DNA from: Cornus controversa
Taxonomy: Eukaryota > Streptophyta > Magnoliopsida > Cornales > Cornaceae
Reading direction: 5' to 3'
DNA length: 64,000 bases
Assembly: GCA_026545225.1 (NCBI GenBank)
Contig: CM048853.1
Location: 16,122,755 to 16,186,754, forward strand
The position numbers and the translations under genes were made by a program. Under the pieces are notes generated by a model. It ran no database searches and was not told the origin of the DNA. It saw only the letters and a list, made by a program, of their open reading frames with translations. This document shows positions 10,210-23,400 of the stretch, in pieces (the first letter of the stretch is position 1; each line of letters opens with the position of its first letter).

Positions 10210-13200
10210 ATGCCACCGAGAAGAGGACGTGGTAGGGGTGCGAATCCAGCTCCACCACCACCACCATTGATTGATGGAGCGCAGTTGGTCAGAGAGATGG
10301 CTGCTGCCATCCAATTGTTAGCTCGAACCGCCAATGAAGGTCCACATAATCAAGCTCAGGGAGGTGAAAATAGGGCACTGAAGGCTCTTGAGATGTTCAA
10401 GAAAATGAACCCTCCTATGTTTGATGGGAGATCGGATCCTATGGCGGCGGAAGATTGGTTGGAACAGATGTCCAAAGCATTTGACGTGCTTAGGATAGAG
10501 GAAGACGACTTGAGGATGTCAATGATTCCTATCCAGTTGACGGGGGCAGCAGATTTATGGTGGAAATCTATGACTCATACACATGAAGTGAGGAACATGG
10601 AGTGGGAAACATTCAGGAGGTTATTTTTGGAGAAGTATTTTCCAGACACTGTAAAAGAAGCTCTACAAGATGAATTCATACACTTGTTTCAAGGAGGGAT
10701 GAGTGTAATGGAGTATGAAAATAAGTTTACAGCTTTATCTCAATTTGCACCGGAGATGGTAGCAAATGAGCAAGCCAAGGCAAGGAAATTTGTGAAAGGG
10801 CTTCGATTTGAGTTAAGGGCCAAAGTTACTATTTTGGACTTGCCAAACTATGCGGAGGTAGTGAGGCGGACATTGTTGGCAGAGGCAGATGACAACGATA
10901 TACAGAGGTTACGAAACTTGAGAAATCAGTCTCGGAATGTGGGTTCTCATCCGGAGAGCAATCCAAAGAAGAAGCATAAGGGGAGTAGTTCTTTCCCTAG
11001 AGGACCACAACAGACACAGTCGTTCTCTACCGTGTCTATTCCTATTGGATCCTCTCAGGATAAGGTGCAGTGTTATCAATGTCAACAGATGGGCCATTAC
11101 AAATCAGAATGCCCACAATTGCTACCTACACCTGAGGGAGATTCAAGGAAATGCTATAGGTGTGGACAAGTGGGTCATGTGGTGAGAGATTGCCCTCGGA
11201 AGGGTAGTGGTTCTTATGGTGCTGTGGGGTCACTGCAGCAATATTCACAGACTTCTGGGGTGCAGTCAGGTTTCAGAGTCCCTCGGTTACCACAACCTGC
11301 ACAGTCTGTTCGAAGTTCACAACCGGGGAGGGGAGTGACTCCTACTACCTCTACACAGCAGTCTGGTCATCAGGGGAGTGGTCAGGCAGGACGGGGCATA
11401 CAGGGTCGTGCCTATGCTATTACTCTAGCTGAGACTTCAGCGGGTTCTTCAGTAGTGCGAGGTATCATTCTTGTATCTAACTCATGGGCTAGAGTTTTAA
11501 TTGACTCGGGTGCATCACATTCCTTTATATCAACTGCATTTGCTTCTGCATTGGGGTTAGAGGTGTCAGCCTTGGATAGAACCTTATGCATTGATACACC
11601 AGTTGGGGGTAGCGTGACTCTGAATATGGTGTGTCGGGCATGTGAGATAAAGGTAGCAAATCGACGGTTGGTGTTTGATTTTGTGCTCATAGAGATGACG
11701 AGTTTTGATGTCATTCTCGGAATGGATTGGTTGTCTTCATTTAGAGCCAATATAGATTGCTACCGGGGAAGGGTCTCAGTGTGTACACCCGAAGGAGAAT
11801 GTTTTTGCTTCATAGGAGAACGAAGTGGATTTCATTCTTCATCTCTTTATGGACTATGGGGTCAAGATGATTATGGCTTGTTCCTCGCTAGCCTTGTGAC
11901 CGAGGAAGAAGGAGGACACTTTGGGATCTTTCCCGAAGTAGTTCATGACTTTGAGGATGTATTTCCGAAGGAGTTGACAGAATTACCTCCTAGGCGAGAG
12001 GTGGAGTTTGCCATTGACGTCATACCCGGTATGGCACCCATTTCGATGGCACCATATCGTATGGCACCGGCAGAATTGAAGGAGTTAAAGGAGCAATTAG
12101 AGGACCTAAGGGCAAAAGGTTTCATACGTCCTAGCGTATCACCTTGGGGAGCACCAGTCCTTTTTGCTAAGAAGAAGGATGGGTCATTACGGTTGTGTAT
12201 TGACTACCGGAAGCTAAACCGTGCAACAATCGAGAACAAATATCCTTTGCCAAGGATAGATGATTTGTTTGATCAACTCAAAGGAGCTAAGTGTTTCTCC
12301 AAGATTGACTTGAGGTCGGGTTACTATCAATTGAGAGTCAAGGAAGAAGACGTTTCTAAAACGGCTTTCCGAACACGGTATGGTCATTATGAATTCCTTG
12401 TGATGCCTTTTGGTTTAACAAATGCTCCGGCAGCATTTATGGACTTAATGAACCGAATGTTTAGTGCATTCCTTGATGACTATGTGGTAGTGTTTGTGGA
12501 TGATATTCTTGTGTATTCTTCATCAAAGGAGGAACATGAGAATCATTTGAGGACGGTGTTACAAATTCTAAGGGAAAATCGGTTGTATGCCAAATATGAG
12601 AAGTGTGAGTTTTGGCTACCAGAAGTGAAGTTTCTCGGACATGTGGTTTCGGAAGGGGGAGTTTCAGTTGATCCTTCTAAGATAGAGACCATCATGGATT
12701 GGAAACCTCCTAAGAATGTGTTTGAAATTCGGAGTTTCTTGGGGTTAGCAGGCTATTACCGAAGATTTGTGGAGGATTTCTCACGGTTAGTGGCACCTAT
12801 GACGAGACTCACACGTAAGGGAGTTAAATTTGTATGGAATGAAGCTTGTGAGCTTGCTTTTCAGGAATTGAAGAAGAGATTGACTACTGCTCCAATTTTA
12901 GTAATCCCGGAACGTGGGTTGGGATATGTTATATATTGTGATGCTTCACGTGATGGATTGGGTTGCGTGTTAATGCAAATGGGAAGAGTTATTGCTTATG
13001 GGTCACGTCAATTAAAGACTCACGAGCAAAACTACCCTACTCATGACTTGGAATTAGCGGCGGTTATCTTTGCATTGAAGGGGTGGAGACATTACTTGTA
13101 CGGGGAGAAATTTGAAGTCTTTTCTGATCACAAGAGTCTCAAATATCTCTTCACACAAAAGGATTTGAACTCTAGGCAACGGAGATGGGTAGAGTACATG

Positions 13201-14877
13201 GAGGATTATAACTTTGATCTTCAGTATCACCCGGGAAAAGCCAATGTCGTAGCAGATGCCTTAAGTAGAAAGTCTCATGGAATGTTGGCTAGCATTGCCA
13301 TTCGAGAGTGGAAGATGATGGAAAACATAGCGGAGTTGGGTTTGTACTTCAATGAGGATAGTGCATCGGCTACCTTGTTTAGCCTTGTTGCTCAACCGAC
13401 TTTGGTTAATAAAGTAATTGAGGCCCAATGGCAAGATGAGGAGATGAAAGCTATTCATACTCAGATTTCTGGTGGTGAGGTTGTGGAAGGTTGGTCTTTG
13501 CATAAAGATGGGAGTTTATGGTTCAAAGGCAAAATGTATGTACCTATTCCATGTAGGGAGGATATCCTTGGGGAATTCCATAATTCTAGGCTTGCAGTAC
13601 ATCCCGGTGGGACGAAAATGTATCACAACCTAAGACGACAGTATTGGTGGAAAGGAATGAAAAAGGACGTGGTTGAGTTTGTGGCTAAGTGTCTTACATG
13701 CCAACGAGTGAAAGCTGAACATCAAAGACCGGCTGGTTTGTTGCAACCATTGCCAGTGGCAGAATGGAAATGGGAGCATATCACTATGGATTTCGTGACA
13801 GGACTTTCGAGGTCACAGAGGGGACATGATGCCGTGTGGGTTATAGTCGATAGATTGACTAAGACAGCTCATTTTCTGCCTATTCGAGTCACGGATGGTG
13901 CAGAGAAACTCAGTAAGTTATATGTGGAGCAGATTGTGAAGCTTCATGGAGTGCCAGTGTCTATTGTTTCCGACAGAGATCCTAGGTTTACTTCACGATT
14001 TTGGCAGGGTTTCCAGTCAGCCCTTGACACGGAGTTACAATTCAGTACAGCTTTTCATCCTCAGACTGATGGTCAGTCGGAGCGTACCATTCAGATATTG
14101 GAGGATATGTTAAGAGCTTGTATCTTAGATTTCGGAGGAAATTGGGAAGATCATTTGTCATTGGTGGAGTTTGCTTATAATAATAGCTACCAAGCTAGCA
14201 TAGAAATGGCACCTTTTGAGGCATTATATGGTAGACCGTGTAGATCACCAGTTTGTTGGACTGAGGTGGGGGAGACAGTTGCCTTAGGACCGGATATAGT
14301 TCATGAGACAACGGAAAAGATTAAGTTGATTCGTCAACGGTTGATTACGGCACAAAGTAGACAGAAAAGTTATGCCGATAGGAGGAGAAGACCTTTGTCA
14401 TTTGAGGTGGGAGACTATGTGTTTCTCAAGGTTTCTCCACGTAAAGGATTGATGAGATTCGGTAAGAGTAACAAGTTATCGCCAAGATTTATTGGACCCT
14501 TTGAAATATTGGAATGTGTTGGTGAAGTAGCCTATCGGTTAGCTTTGCCACCACAATTGGAGGGAGTTCACAATGTCTTTCATGTTTCCATGTTGAGGAA
14601 ATATGAGCCGGATCCATCACATATTTTGGGCTGGACAGACATTGAGGTGGAGGAAGATGTATCATATGAGGAGCGACCGGTGGAAATCCTAGACACTAGA
14701 GATCAAGTGTTGAGAGGCAAGACCATTCCGTTGGTCAAGGTTTTGTGGAGGCACCACGGAATAGAAGAGGCCACTTGGGAACGGGAACAAGAAGTTTGCT
14801 CCAAGTACCCGGATTTGTTTACTTTTCAAGGTATGTTGATTTCGGGGACGAAATCTCCTAAGGTGGGGAGGTTGTAG
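10210..14877 (+). CDS. Chromovirus gag-pol polyprotein with chromodomain
   Basis: Intact 1555-residue polyprotein for reverse transcription and integration. Start taken at the ATG at 10210 ([10 protein letters not shown], a usual chromovirus gag start); an in-frame ATG lies five codons upstream. In order: retrotransposon gag (about 70-230), two CCHC zinc knuckles (about 288-301 and 315-328), aspartic protease DSGAS (about 432), reverse transcriptase with FVDDILVYS (about 762), RNase H from YCDAS (about 909), integrase with an HHCC zinc finger (about 1131-1165) and catalytic D (about 1195), D (about 1256), E (about 1290), and a C-terminal chromodomain-like segment (about 1488-1527) that in the family steers integration to particular chromatin. 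No stop or frameshift. The TAG stop (14875-14877) lies inside the 3' LTR, so the polypurine tract is also coding. Confidence 0.97.
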   Translation: MPPRRGRGRGANPAPPPPPLIDGAQLVREMAAAIQLLARTANEGPHNQAQGGENRALKALEMFKKMNPPMFDGRSDPMAAEDWLEQMSKAFDVLRIEEDDLRMSMIPIQLTGAADLWWKSMTHTHEVRNMEWETFRRLFLEKYFPDTVKEALQDEFIHLFQGGMSVMEYENKFTALSQFAPEMVANEQAKARKFVKGLRFELRAKVTILDLPNYAEVVRRTLLAEADDNDIQRLRNLRNQSRNVGSHPESNPKKKHKGSSSFPRGPQQTQSFSTVSIPIGSSQDKVQCYQCQQMGHYKSECPQLLPTPEGDSRKCYRCGQVGHVVRDCPRKGSGSYGAVGSLQQYSQTSGVQSGFRVPRLPQPAQSVRSSQPGRGVTPTTSTQQSGHQGSGQAGRGIQGRAYAITLAETSAGSSVVRGIILVSNSWARVLIDSGASHSFISTAFASALGLEVSALDRTLCIDTPVGGSVTLNMVCRACEIKVANRRLVFDFVLIEMTSFDVILGMDWLSSFRANIDCYRGRVSVCTPEGECFCFIGERSGFHSSSLYGLWGQDDYGLFLASLVTEEEGGHFGIFPEVVHDFEDVFPKELTELPPRREVEFAIDVIPGMAPISMAPYRMAPAELKELKEQLEDLRAKGFIRPSVSPWGAPVLFAKKKDGSLRLCIDYRKLNRATIENKYPLPRIDDLFDQLKGAKCFSKIDLRSGYYQLRVKEEDVSKTAFRTRYGHYEFLVMPFGLTNAPAAFMDLMNRMFSAFLDDYVVVFVDDILVYSSSKEEHENHLRTVLQILRENRLYAKYEKCEFWLPEVKFLGHVVSEGGVSVDPSKIETIMDWKPPKNVFEIRSFLGLAGYYRRFVEDFSRLVAPMTRLTRKGVKFVWNEACELAFQELKKRLTTAPILVIPERGLGYVIYCDASRDGLGCVLMQMGRVIAYGSRQLKTHEQNYPTHDLELAAVIFALKGWRHYLYGEKFEVFSDHKSLKYLFTQKDLNSRQRRWVEYMEDYNFDLQYHPGKANVVADALSRKSHGMLASIAIREWKMMENIAELGLYFNEDSASATLFSLVAQPTLVNKVIEAQWQDEEMKAIHTQISGGEVVEGWSLHKDGSLWFKGKMYVPIPCREDILGEFHNSRLAVHPGGTKMYHNLRRQYWWKGMKKDVVEFVAKCLTCQRVKAEHQRPAGLLQPLPVAEWKWEHITMDFVTGLSRSQRGHDAVWVIVDRLTKTAHFLPIRVTDGAEKLSKLYVEQIVKLHGVPVSIVSDRDPRFTSRFWQGFQSALDTELQFSTAFHPQTDGQSERTIQILEDMLRACILDFGGNWEDHLSLVEFAYNNSYQASIEMAPFEALYGRPCRSPVCWTEVGETVALGPDIVHETTEKIKLIRQRLITAQSRQKSYADRRRRPLSFEVGDYVFLKVSPRKGLMRFGKSNKLSPRFIGPFEILECVGEVAYRLALPPQLEGVHNVFHVSMLRKYEPDPSHILGWTDIEVEEDVSYEERPVEILDTRDQVLRGKTIPLVKVLWRHHGIEEATWEREQEVCSKYPDLFTFQGMLISGTKSPKVGRL
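14861..14872 (+). other. Polypurine tract of element C
   Basis: AGGTGGGGAGGT directly before the 3' LTR start (TGTAGAGC at 14873); primes plus-strand DNA. It is unusual in lying within the last codons of gag-pol. Confidence 0.85.
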
Positions 14878-17627
14878 AGCCCCGAGTAATTATTTTAATT
14901 TAGTTTTGTGTTAAATATGATTTAGCATGAAAATTCTCTTGAGCATGTGTAATTTTGGGTTATAAGATTTTTCACGTGTTTTGGTACGAGCGTGGGACCA
15001 CGGATGGGTCGGGCGACCCGAAAAGTGTGTTCGGGCTCTCTAAGTAGAGGTCGGGTCATTGTGATATTATTTTTAAGGACTCAAGTGAAAAGAAGAGAGA
15101 AGATTATGTTAGTATGTAATTACAAGAAAATATCTTGTAACAAGGAGCATTATTAAGAGGGTTTAGGGACTTAGTTGCAAAAGTTGACTAGTCTTGCAAG
15201 AAAAAGATAGATATATGATATGTATAGGCATTTAGTGGAGAAAATCAGATTTCTCATTTGTCTTCTCCTTTCTCTCTCTACATCTCCCTCTTGTAAGCTC
15301 TACCTTCTCTCTAGAATATCTCTAGCTTAGGCTTGGATTTGGAAGAAGTTTTGAACATGAATGTTGTTCATCTCGACATTCTCTACGATCTCTATGGATT
15401 GAAGAGTTGATTTGGAGCATTTTGGTCCGGTGGAAGATTTTGTGATCTACTTCTTCTCTCTAGATTTTGAGGGTCTTCGGCTTGGATTCGGGCGGTGTCA
15501 AAGAAGAGAAGTGTGTTCTACGTGATAAGGGCTTTGCTTTGAACCGAACAAAATCGCAAGTAGACAACTTTGAGATTTGTGAAAGTTTGGGATAGCTTGA
15601 AACTATAGCTATTGAGGTAGGGGGTGGGTGTTGTGTCTTCTAATTTCAAGTTTAATTTCATTCAATAGCATAAAATAAATGTTCTTCATATGATATATGA
15701 GGTATAAATTTTCTAAGTTGATATTCTTGTTCTATATGGATATACATACGTTTCTTTTGAGTAGAAATGGTTGGTAAATGCCTTATATTACTTGAATTGC
15801 TCATATATGCAAAATGTGGTATGTGAATACATATATGGGATTTTTGGGGAAAAATGATGAAAACCTAATTTGGGGATTAAACTTATGTATATGTTCATAT
15901 AATTATTGTATGATATGTTAGAATGAACATAGGCATGTATTGGGTGCAATGCATTAAAATGTGCGAATGTATGTGCAAGACATGATATATCTTGTGTGTT
16001 GTAGTGAATTCTCGGAAATGACTCATGGGAAAGAGAGGGGGAAAATATCCCCTTGGGGTTGAAAGACCTCAACCTTGCGCAAGTTGGATGGTAACCGGAT
16101 GGGTTAGTAGCCCGTAACAACCAAGGAATTGAGATGTGGGACTTCGGTACATATCTTGAGGATGTGTGTGTGAGTGTGAGTTCAATTCCGAGAGCAATGT
16201 GACTTTGGATTGAGTTATGTGAAATAATGTGACTTATGCAAATTGTGTGGAATTGGTTATAAATGTGGTTATGTCATATGTTATAGATATGATGAATTGT
16301 GCAATAATGCTCGACTTGTTGTTATGTGGTTGTCAAGTTACATTCGATGCATATGCCACGATTTGAATGAAAAATGGGAGCTTTGACTAGAAATGCTAGG
16401 AAGCATGACACGTAGTCGTTGAAATATGTTTTGGTATTTATGCATTGAATATGAAATGTGGACTTGAATGGATTGCACAACATGTTGACCTTGAGCCGTT
16501 GAAATTTGCTCATCCCCCTACACTAACACTTTCAGGACATGGCAAAGAAGTGGTTGAGGATGCACAACCATGAGTTGGATGTAGAGCTAGAAGATTTCTT
16601 TTGCTCATTTTTGTTATGACTGCACGTCCGAGATGTGGACTAGGTGCTTTTGATTATATGTCATGAGATTCCATGTTGGGAAAAGTTGTATATAAGTACT
16701 TATGCCCTGAATGATGATTTTTGGACCAACATGTGTATTTAAGCACGTTTCTATTTGAATGGTGTTCTTTTTATAATTTGGTCTTGATTTATATATATGC
16801 TATGATTGTGGTTGGATGATGAGTTTTCATATACTTGAAATGTATAGAAGGAGAATTGTATTAGCATCAATTTGATAGGTTATGGACATTTTTTTGATTT
16901 AAATTGAGGAAGATATGCATGTTTTAGTGCAAGGGTTTAAATTCCGACCTACACCCATTGATTTGAGGATAAATCGAGTTTTGGTTGGGATTTTTGTATG
17001 ATTCTAATTGGGTTGGAAACTAGATATGATGAGGATGATTCATGCCAAATTTCAAGTCAAACGGATGTATGGATTGAGAGATATTCAAATTTGAAGTTAG
17101 GGTGAAGTTGTAGCTAAAACTGTGTTGGAGAATTTCGCCAGGAATTTACGGCGATCGATCCCCCTCTTTCACGGAGATCGATCGCCCCTGTAAAAGGCCA
17201 AAAACAGCCTCGGTCGACCTTGGGCGATCGATCCCCCTTTTCACAGCATGCACATTTCAAACAGTATTTTTGTCCAACTTCAAAGAGGCGTATCTCCTTC
17301 GTTTCAACTCGGATTTTGATGATTCTTTGTTTGAAGTTGTGTATTTTTAAACCCTCTTTCCAATGGTTATATTTTCAGAAATTGATTATAAACTGACAAG
17401 GAGTTTTGTATTCATTTTTGTGGGATAGAACCAATTGAAAGGTTGTATGGTTGAGGCCATTGAGGCTAGGTGATGTTGACTTGTGTATAGGTAAATACAA
17501 GTGGGTGACTAGGATTTTGTGGTGATGAAAGATTAAAATGGTCCATTAGGGCTTAATGGAAGAGTTCACACTCGGGATTCGGGTCGGTCCGGGGGAGTTT
17601 CGGCGAACCGGATTCTGGGGCGTGACA
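14873..17627 (+). repeat. 3' LTR of element C
   Basis: 2755 bp, the same length as the 5' LTR with about nine substitutions seen by eye and no indels (for example near 15115, 15209, 17107, 17175, 17329, 17379, 17395, 17415 and 17575). Its first five bases supply the gag-pol stop codon. Confidence 0.97.
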
Positions 17628-17632
17628 ATAAC

Positions 17633-18205
17633 TATTTAAGTATGTGACTGCCACAAAAATAATCCCTTAGTTTAATGCACTGACATGCGATATGCATATA
17701 AAGTAACAGATTGCTAGCCCATTGGAAATATTGATATTTTATAGATATATATTTATGCGTTGGAGCGGAAGTGGCAGGTTCTTTGGTGTTAAATTTAAGA
17801 TGTGGATTCATAGAGTTTGATATATATATGGACCTCTAGAGATTTGGTTTGTAAGCTATCTCGTGAGTCCCAATTTTTACCATCCATAATGATCAAGTAT
17901 TATGTGACAGCGAGGACGGTAATTAAAACATGTTTTCAATTACATAGATATTGGTAGCAATACATATCTCAAATTTGGAGATTACCTCAAGGAACTGTGA
18001 ACCGAGTTTGTGAGTATGAACTGTGTTGAACCATGTTTGGCAACGTTGACATTTGTCCATTAATTTCGGTTCAATGCTGTGCATACTCAATGAACGACCC
18101 GTAGCTTGGAATAAAAAATTGTTTGCATAGACGTTGTCTAAATTACTACGGCACATCCGGCTTTATATATAACCCGTGTTTAGGTCGCTGCGTCTTCCCA
18201 TGGTT
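17633..18205 (-). other. Unrecognised minus-strand frames, possible host-gene relic
   Basis: A 77-codon open frame (17923-18156) lies on the minus strand, and codons at 18163-18210 continue the frame that ends at 21302 beyond the solo LTR. Composition is more gene-like than the surrounding DNA, but I recognise no family. Possibly 3' exon and UTR of the relic that continues at 21302-22150. Confidence 0.3.
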
Positions 18206-18210
18206 ACAAT

Positions 18211-21200
18211 TGAAATACCCCCACAAAATTTCACGCATGAGGTGGTCAGTCTCATACACAAAACCTGAGGAATATTAATAACTGATAGCAACAAGCATAG
18301 AAATACAAAAGACAGACTAAAATAAATTCTAAAAACTGAACACAAAATCCCACTGAATTGAAATAACTGGTAAACAACTAAATAAGCATTTGGTAATACA
18401 ATTTGGAAGTCCCATAACCCAAGGACCCCTTAACCAGAATGAACAAGAGTTTAAACTCTACTTTAAAACCAAAACCAAAGTCTCCAAAAATTTCCATGTT
18501 TCAAATTCTTAAAGAAGAAGATAAATTCTTACCCTGAAACTGATGAGAAGAGATGTCTGCCACAGTCAACCTTAAAACACTATCCTCGCAGGGAACCTGC
18601 CTGGGACCTGAAATATCAACAAAGTGGGTTAAACCCACGAGCAAGTTCTATCTACTACATCCCAATGAGAGAACCAATATACATACCCTCAGTGTGAGGG
18701 ACACAAGAGATAAATAAAGGTGTAAACATCCAGGTTATTCCTTATTCAATTTCATGTTTTCAAAACAACAGTCATCTTTTACCATGTTCCATTAAAACCC
18801 TTATCATAAAGCAATGAACACATTCTTTAAGTTCAAAATAAAGAGACATATGCATGCATTTTATTAAATCTAGGCAATCCTGACATGCCCATGACAATCC
18901 TTACATGTCAAATATAATATATAGATACCTTATTAGGTATTAGTGATCCTGACACGCCTAGCAATCCTGACATGCCGAATATAATGTATAGATACGATAC
19001 CTTATTAGGTATTGGCGATCCTGACATGCCTGGCAATCCTAACATGCCAAATATAATCTATAGATATCTTATTAGGTATTGGCGATCCTGATATGCCTCC
19101 TTCCTAATATGAAACATAAAATAAAAACAAGATGCATCATGATTTTAATTTGCACAAAGAAAGTGATTTAAATTATCCGATATGCAATTGTCACCATAAC
19201 ACAACTCATTCACAAGTAAGCTATAATCAAGTATTTCATGGACATTTATATCTTCAAAGGAAAATACATTCAAATAAATCAAATAACACAATTATCCATT
19301 TTAGAAGCTAACACCCAATCAAACCTCCAGTTTATCTAAACCTTCAAGGGAGTCAAAACCTAACTCGAATTAAAGTTCTCGGGCCTATTCTATTCCTAAA
19401 ACCATGTTGAAACATTCTAGAAATTTTTTGATATTCTCAGGAATTTAAAAGAAATATTTTTCAATAAGAGACAAATAAAGTTTAGTCAGAGTCATACTTA
19501 CAAAACCGATACAACATCAAGGGAAACTCCTTTTCCTTTGAAATTTAAACCCAAGTTCATTTTAATCCTATAAAGTTACCTGAATTTTTTTATAATTTTT
19601 TTGAATTTTAAAATATTTTCTAAAAATAAAAGAAGGTGAAAACCCAACTTTTAGACACTTTAATAATTAATAGAACACCAAGGAAGCTCATTTCAAGATG
19701 AAAGTTCATTTAACATCCGAGAAGTTACAATAAAAATTTGCAAATTTTATGAATTTTTTAAGTATTTTCTAAAATAAAAGAATGTGAAAAAACCAATTTT
19801 TAGACATTTCAAAAATCAATTTAAAAACAAGGGGAAATCATTTTGACATGAAATTTAAAACCCAAGCTCCTTAAACCCCAAGAAGTTGATATTAAATTTT
19901 GGGAATTTTTGGAATTATAAAAATATTTTAAAAAAATGTTTTTCTAATTTTCAAGTTTTTCCAAAAATTTCAAAAATTCAAAACAAATACAAAAATAATT
20001 CAGAATGGACCCATATCGGACCCAGAGGTGGGGCCCAAAAATATCTTTTCGGCCATCGGCTGGTGCTGGCGCCGGTCGCACGCACCCTCACACGCTAGCG
20101 ACGCGGGTGGGGAACACGCGCCTTTTTCCCCAACGCGCATGGCAGCGCGCTGGGGGACTTTTCCATCCTGATTCTGGCTTCGTCTGACCTCCGTTCAACC
20201 CCATTTTGTATCAAACTCCCCCCCCCCTTGATCCCTTCTACCCATTGGTGCAAAAAGCCCCATCAACAATGGCCCGAATCGGAAACCCCCAATTCAAAAA
20301 TTCTAGGGTTCTTCGCAAAATTTCAAAATTTAAAGTCAAATTCTTCAACGATCTATTTTCCTAAAGACCAATGGTCATTTATTAGACAATCACAACACAG
20401 AAGGTTTACGAATTAACATCTTTTCCCATCCCAAATTCATGCATGAACAAATTTCTATACAATTTACACATACATGAAATATATATGCATATATTCTTAC
20501 ATATATATATCTATACTCCTATATACAGTTAGCATAATAAATTCTCACGAAATTTATCAACAGAAAGCAATAGAAAATAAACATACAATAATATACATAT
20601 TTTCAATATAAACATAATCCTCAAAGCTAGACTATGCATACGGATTCAAAGGGGAAGAGAAGAATCAAACTTGCTTCTCTAACGATTCAACAACCCGTTC
20701 ACCCGATCGTTCCTTCACTCCCTTCTCTCTTTCATTTACTCTCTTGGTTTCTATCAGTAAAGTAAACGGCAAAAATCATAGTCTCTTATTTTCTTTTGTC
20801 TTAATTATTATTATTATTATTCTATATTTTCTTTTCTCTGAAAAACCAAATAAACAAAATAAAATAAAATAAAATAAATAAAATAATATAACTATAACCC
20901 TTGCCCATCAACTTAATCATATCCCTAGCCCAACCATTCCAACCCAAATTCCTCCCTAGCCTAATCCAAAGCATTTAAAATTTCAAATCAGACAATACAT
21001 AATCAAGACACAATTCACATAAAATGATAAAAATAAAACAGAGAAATTTACATGAAATAATTAGAATCTATAAAGACAACAACAATCCACATAAAATGAT
21101 AAACAAAATCAAACATATCAATTCACATGAAATGATAAAATGCATATAAAGGAAAAACAACTCACATAAAATGATAAAATATAGAGAGATAAGGCATTTC

Positions 21201-21296
21201 ACATGAATTAATAAAAATATATATATATATATATATATAAAGCAATTCAATTTATTTTTTTTAAATAATTGATGTCCAACTTTCTGAGGTATTACA
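18211..21296. mobile_element. Probable solo LTR, family F
   Basis: A 3086-bp block starts TGAAATACCCCC and ends GAGGTATTACA, with near-inverted ends, flanked by perfect direct repeats ACAAT (18206-18210 and 21297-21301). No primer site, coding domain or second copy is seen inside, so a solo LTR is the simplest reading. Inside are a minisatellite (18875-19105), very AT-rich TTTGAATTTT-type DNA (19550-20000), a GC-rich patch (20000-20200) and a TA run near 21217-21240. Orientation is not decided. Confidence 0.65.
18875..19105. repeat. Minisatellite, about 70-bp unit, with palindromic core
   Basis: Three to four units contain GATCCTGACATGCC, AATATAAT.TATAGATA and the small palindrome ACCTTATTAGGT; the palindromes lie near 18928, 18999 and 19067. 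Unit 2 has an extra GATAC. Confidence 0.85.
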
Positions 21297-21301
21297 ACAA
21301 T

Positions 21302-22150
21302 GGGTCGTGCATCATTTTCATTAGTCTTTATTACATCGATAAACTTGGGATTGTTGGGTGAATCACTGATCGCTATCATGGACCTAGCGCCATCGGTACG
21401 TGCCTCCATATTAGCATCATCAGTGTCCATATATTCTTGATGATTAGTTGCAATTATTGTTTCTTTGGTTTGACCATCTACGTTTGTATCTCCTGATATT
21501 GCAGTTGTGGCCACATTTGTTATTAGCTCTACCTTTCGTTTTATCAGTGACCATAAATAAAGGGCTATCATCATCAATTACACACCTCTTACTATTTGTG
21601 AGATCTACATGGTGTTCTTCAAGGAAACTAATAAATCCCCTGAAGTTTTCTTCTTATTTTAAGAACATCTATGGGCAGTCATGCTCGTTGTTGTCAGCGG
21701 AGACTTGTCGCTGCCAAGGAAGCAACGTTGCTGCCAGCGTAGCCAAGGGCACGACAATTTAGCAATCGTGATGGTGTTTGGGTGGTGTTTTTCGGGCGAT
21801 CTTTTCTTCCTTCCAATCATCGCTACAACCGTTGCCATTGACGTTGAACATTTTTTTTTCCATAGAACTTCTTTCTGCATAATTTGATTTGTCCAACATA
21901 TTGTCGGGTGACTCTTCCAAAAATGCACTCAAACCCTCCAATTCATTTTTTGATGGAAAAGTATAATTGCTTTCCTGCATATTAGAATTACTCTGTTGTG
22001 TTGTGCCTGAAAATAAATGAAGCCAATGCCTTCCAAAGAAACCATGGAGCCAAAGGCTTCAAGCAATTGCCGCTAGTTCCCTTTGCCATCATTATAGTAT
22101 GAAGCGCTGAGGAAATTGCTTCATTTTTCATCTTGTACACAGTGCATGTA
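21302..22150 (-). pseudogene. Unrecognised host-gene relic upstream of solo LTR F
   Basis: Minus-strand frames at 21302-21577 (about 90 codons outside the LTR, rich in N, D, T and E) and 21759-21980 look like gene exons, with an acceptor-like TTTATTTTCAG near 22012 read on minus. The first frame continues across the solo LTR F site into 18163-18210, so the LTR broke an open frame. I do not recognise a domain. It could be a host-gene relic or part of an unidentified transposon gene. Confidence 0.35.
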
Positions 22151-23029
22151 CATTTAAAATTGTCTCAAACACTAGTTTCAGTTTAACTTCAAAAGAATGG
22201 ACCGAAATCGAGATTTGTTGTGCATGAGTTTAGAGGTCATGTATATATATACTATATATATTTTCCCACAAACTACTTCGAAGCCCAAGTTCAATATACT
22301 GAACTTTTAAATCAAGTTGAAGATGCACAGCAGTATGTGGAGTGCATGTTATTATATATGCATATAAATATATATATATTGTGTGTGAAAATCAAAAAAT
22401 TGGCTAAAGAAACTTTTATCTATATAAAACAATAGGACTTTAATGACCCACAAAGGATGAGCTTTTGGGGAATCAAGATGTGTTGCATGCAATTCAAGAT
22501 TTTTAAATCTCTTTGTACACCCAAAATGTTATACTTTAATAAGAAGTTAAGAAGAAATTACTTGAATCAACAAATAATAAAATAGCAATGTCTTTCAATT
22601 ACCATCAATCAAGGAGAGAGACGCCGAGATGTGTGCATCTGTTGTATAAATATATACATATAGAGCAATTATATTTATCTACAATTGCACATAAGTATAG
22701 CAGGTTTCCAAGCCAAAAAAACAAAGTCATTAAAGACTTTTCATCATTATGTATCCTTAAAGAGTCAAATCTGACATCTTTTTCAAATACTAGATTCACA
22801 AACATACAGTGTACAATATGTATGTATGTGTGTGTATATATATATATATATATTGGTGTCATGCTTTGCCAAGATTGGATCAACAGACCATTTATGTTTG
22901 GTATGCCTGTGTTTGCCTAATTTACACATGTCAAGCATTGCATCAATTGTAAATGTATCAAAGTAACCAAACTGTGATTGGAAACTGGTGACACCTGGCT
23001 TCTTAAAGCTTTAAGCTTTATTTAATGCT
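22151..23029. other. No gene seen; AT-rich with TA runs
   Basis: Non-coding DNA with TA/TATATG runs (22240-22270, 22820-22855). Frames of 71-110 codons here overlap those runs on both strands and are taken as chance. Confidence 0.5.
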
Positions 23030-23400
23030 ATATTGGATGTTGGTGCTCGGGTGACCTACGGCCCTGACCAAAACGCTGCGCCAAAACCGGACTGCATCAG
23101 TATGATAATTTTGTGAAAACTAATTGTTTCCCACATACGGTGCCAACTGATAAAGCAGAAATTCACTCCCGATCTGGCAAAACATCAACTTGTAAAAAGA
23201 CAAAAATAAAGGTAACCGGAAGGACACCGGCGTGGTGCTGGCCGATTACACTCCGACGCTCAAGTCAGATATCAAAAAGACTTTTTTAGCTGTAAAAGCA
23301 CTTAAAGGGTATTAATTGCGTACTTGGTATATGGACCATCTCTATATTTATAGCAGTCAAATGTTGCACATTTCACAATTAGAGTCAAATACTCTATTAG
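23030..23400 (-). mobile_element. E-type retrotransposon fragment: LTR end, primer site, leader
   Basis: 23149-23400 is copy 2 of the E repeat. On the minus strand it ends in TTATCA at 23149, and GGCACCGTATGTGGGAA follows, a layout like the TGGCGCCGTCTGTGGGAA-type primer sites of Tat-related Ty3 elements. 23030-23130 would be untranslated leader. No gag is present. The tRNA is not assigned. Confidence 0.5.

Larger units (their letters stand above)
7149..17627 (+). mobile_element. Complete young Ty3 chromovirus (element C)
   Basis: Full-length 10,479-bp LTR retrotransposon with two LTRs of exactly 2755 bp, TG..CA ends, perfect target duplication ATAAC (7144-7148 and 17628-17632), an initiator-Met primer site, one intact gag-pol frame and a polypurine tract. 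By eye I find only about nine base differences between the LTRs, so insertion is recent. RT sequence and the C-terminal chromodomain put it among plant chromoviruses, with large LTRs as in the Tekay/Del group. It is the only element in the window that looks able to encode all its own proteins. Confidence 0.97.

Noticed and set aside
10909-13503. Frames of 60-112 codons overlapping gag-pol of element C in other frames or strands
   Set aside because: Shadows of the intact gag-pol frame.
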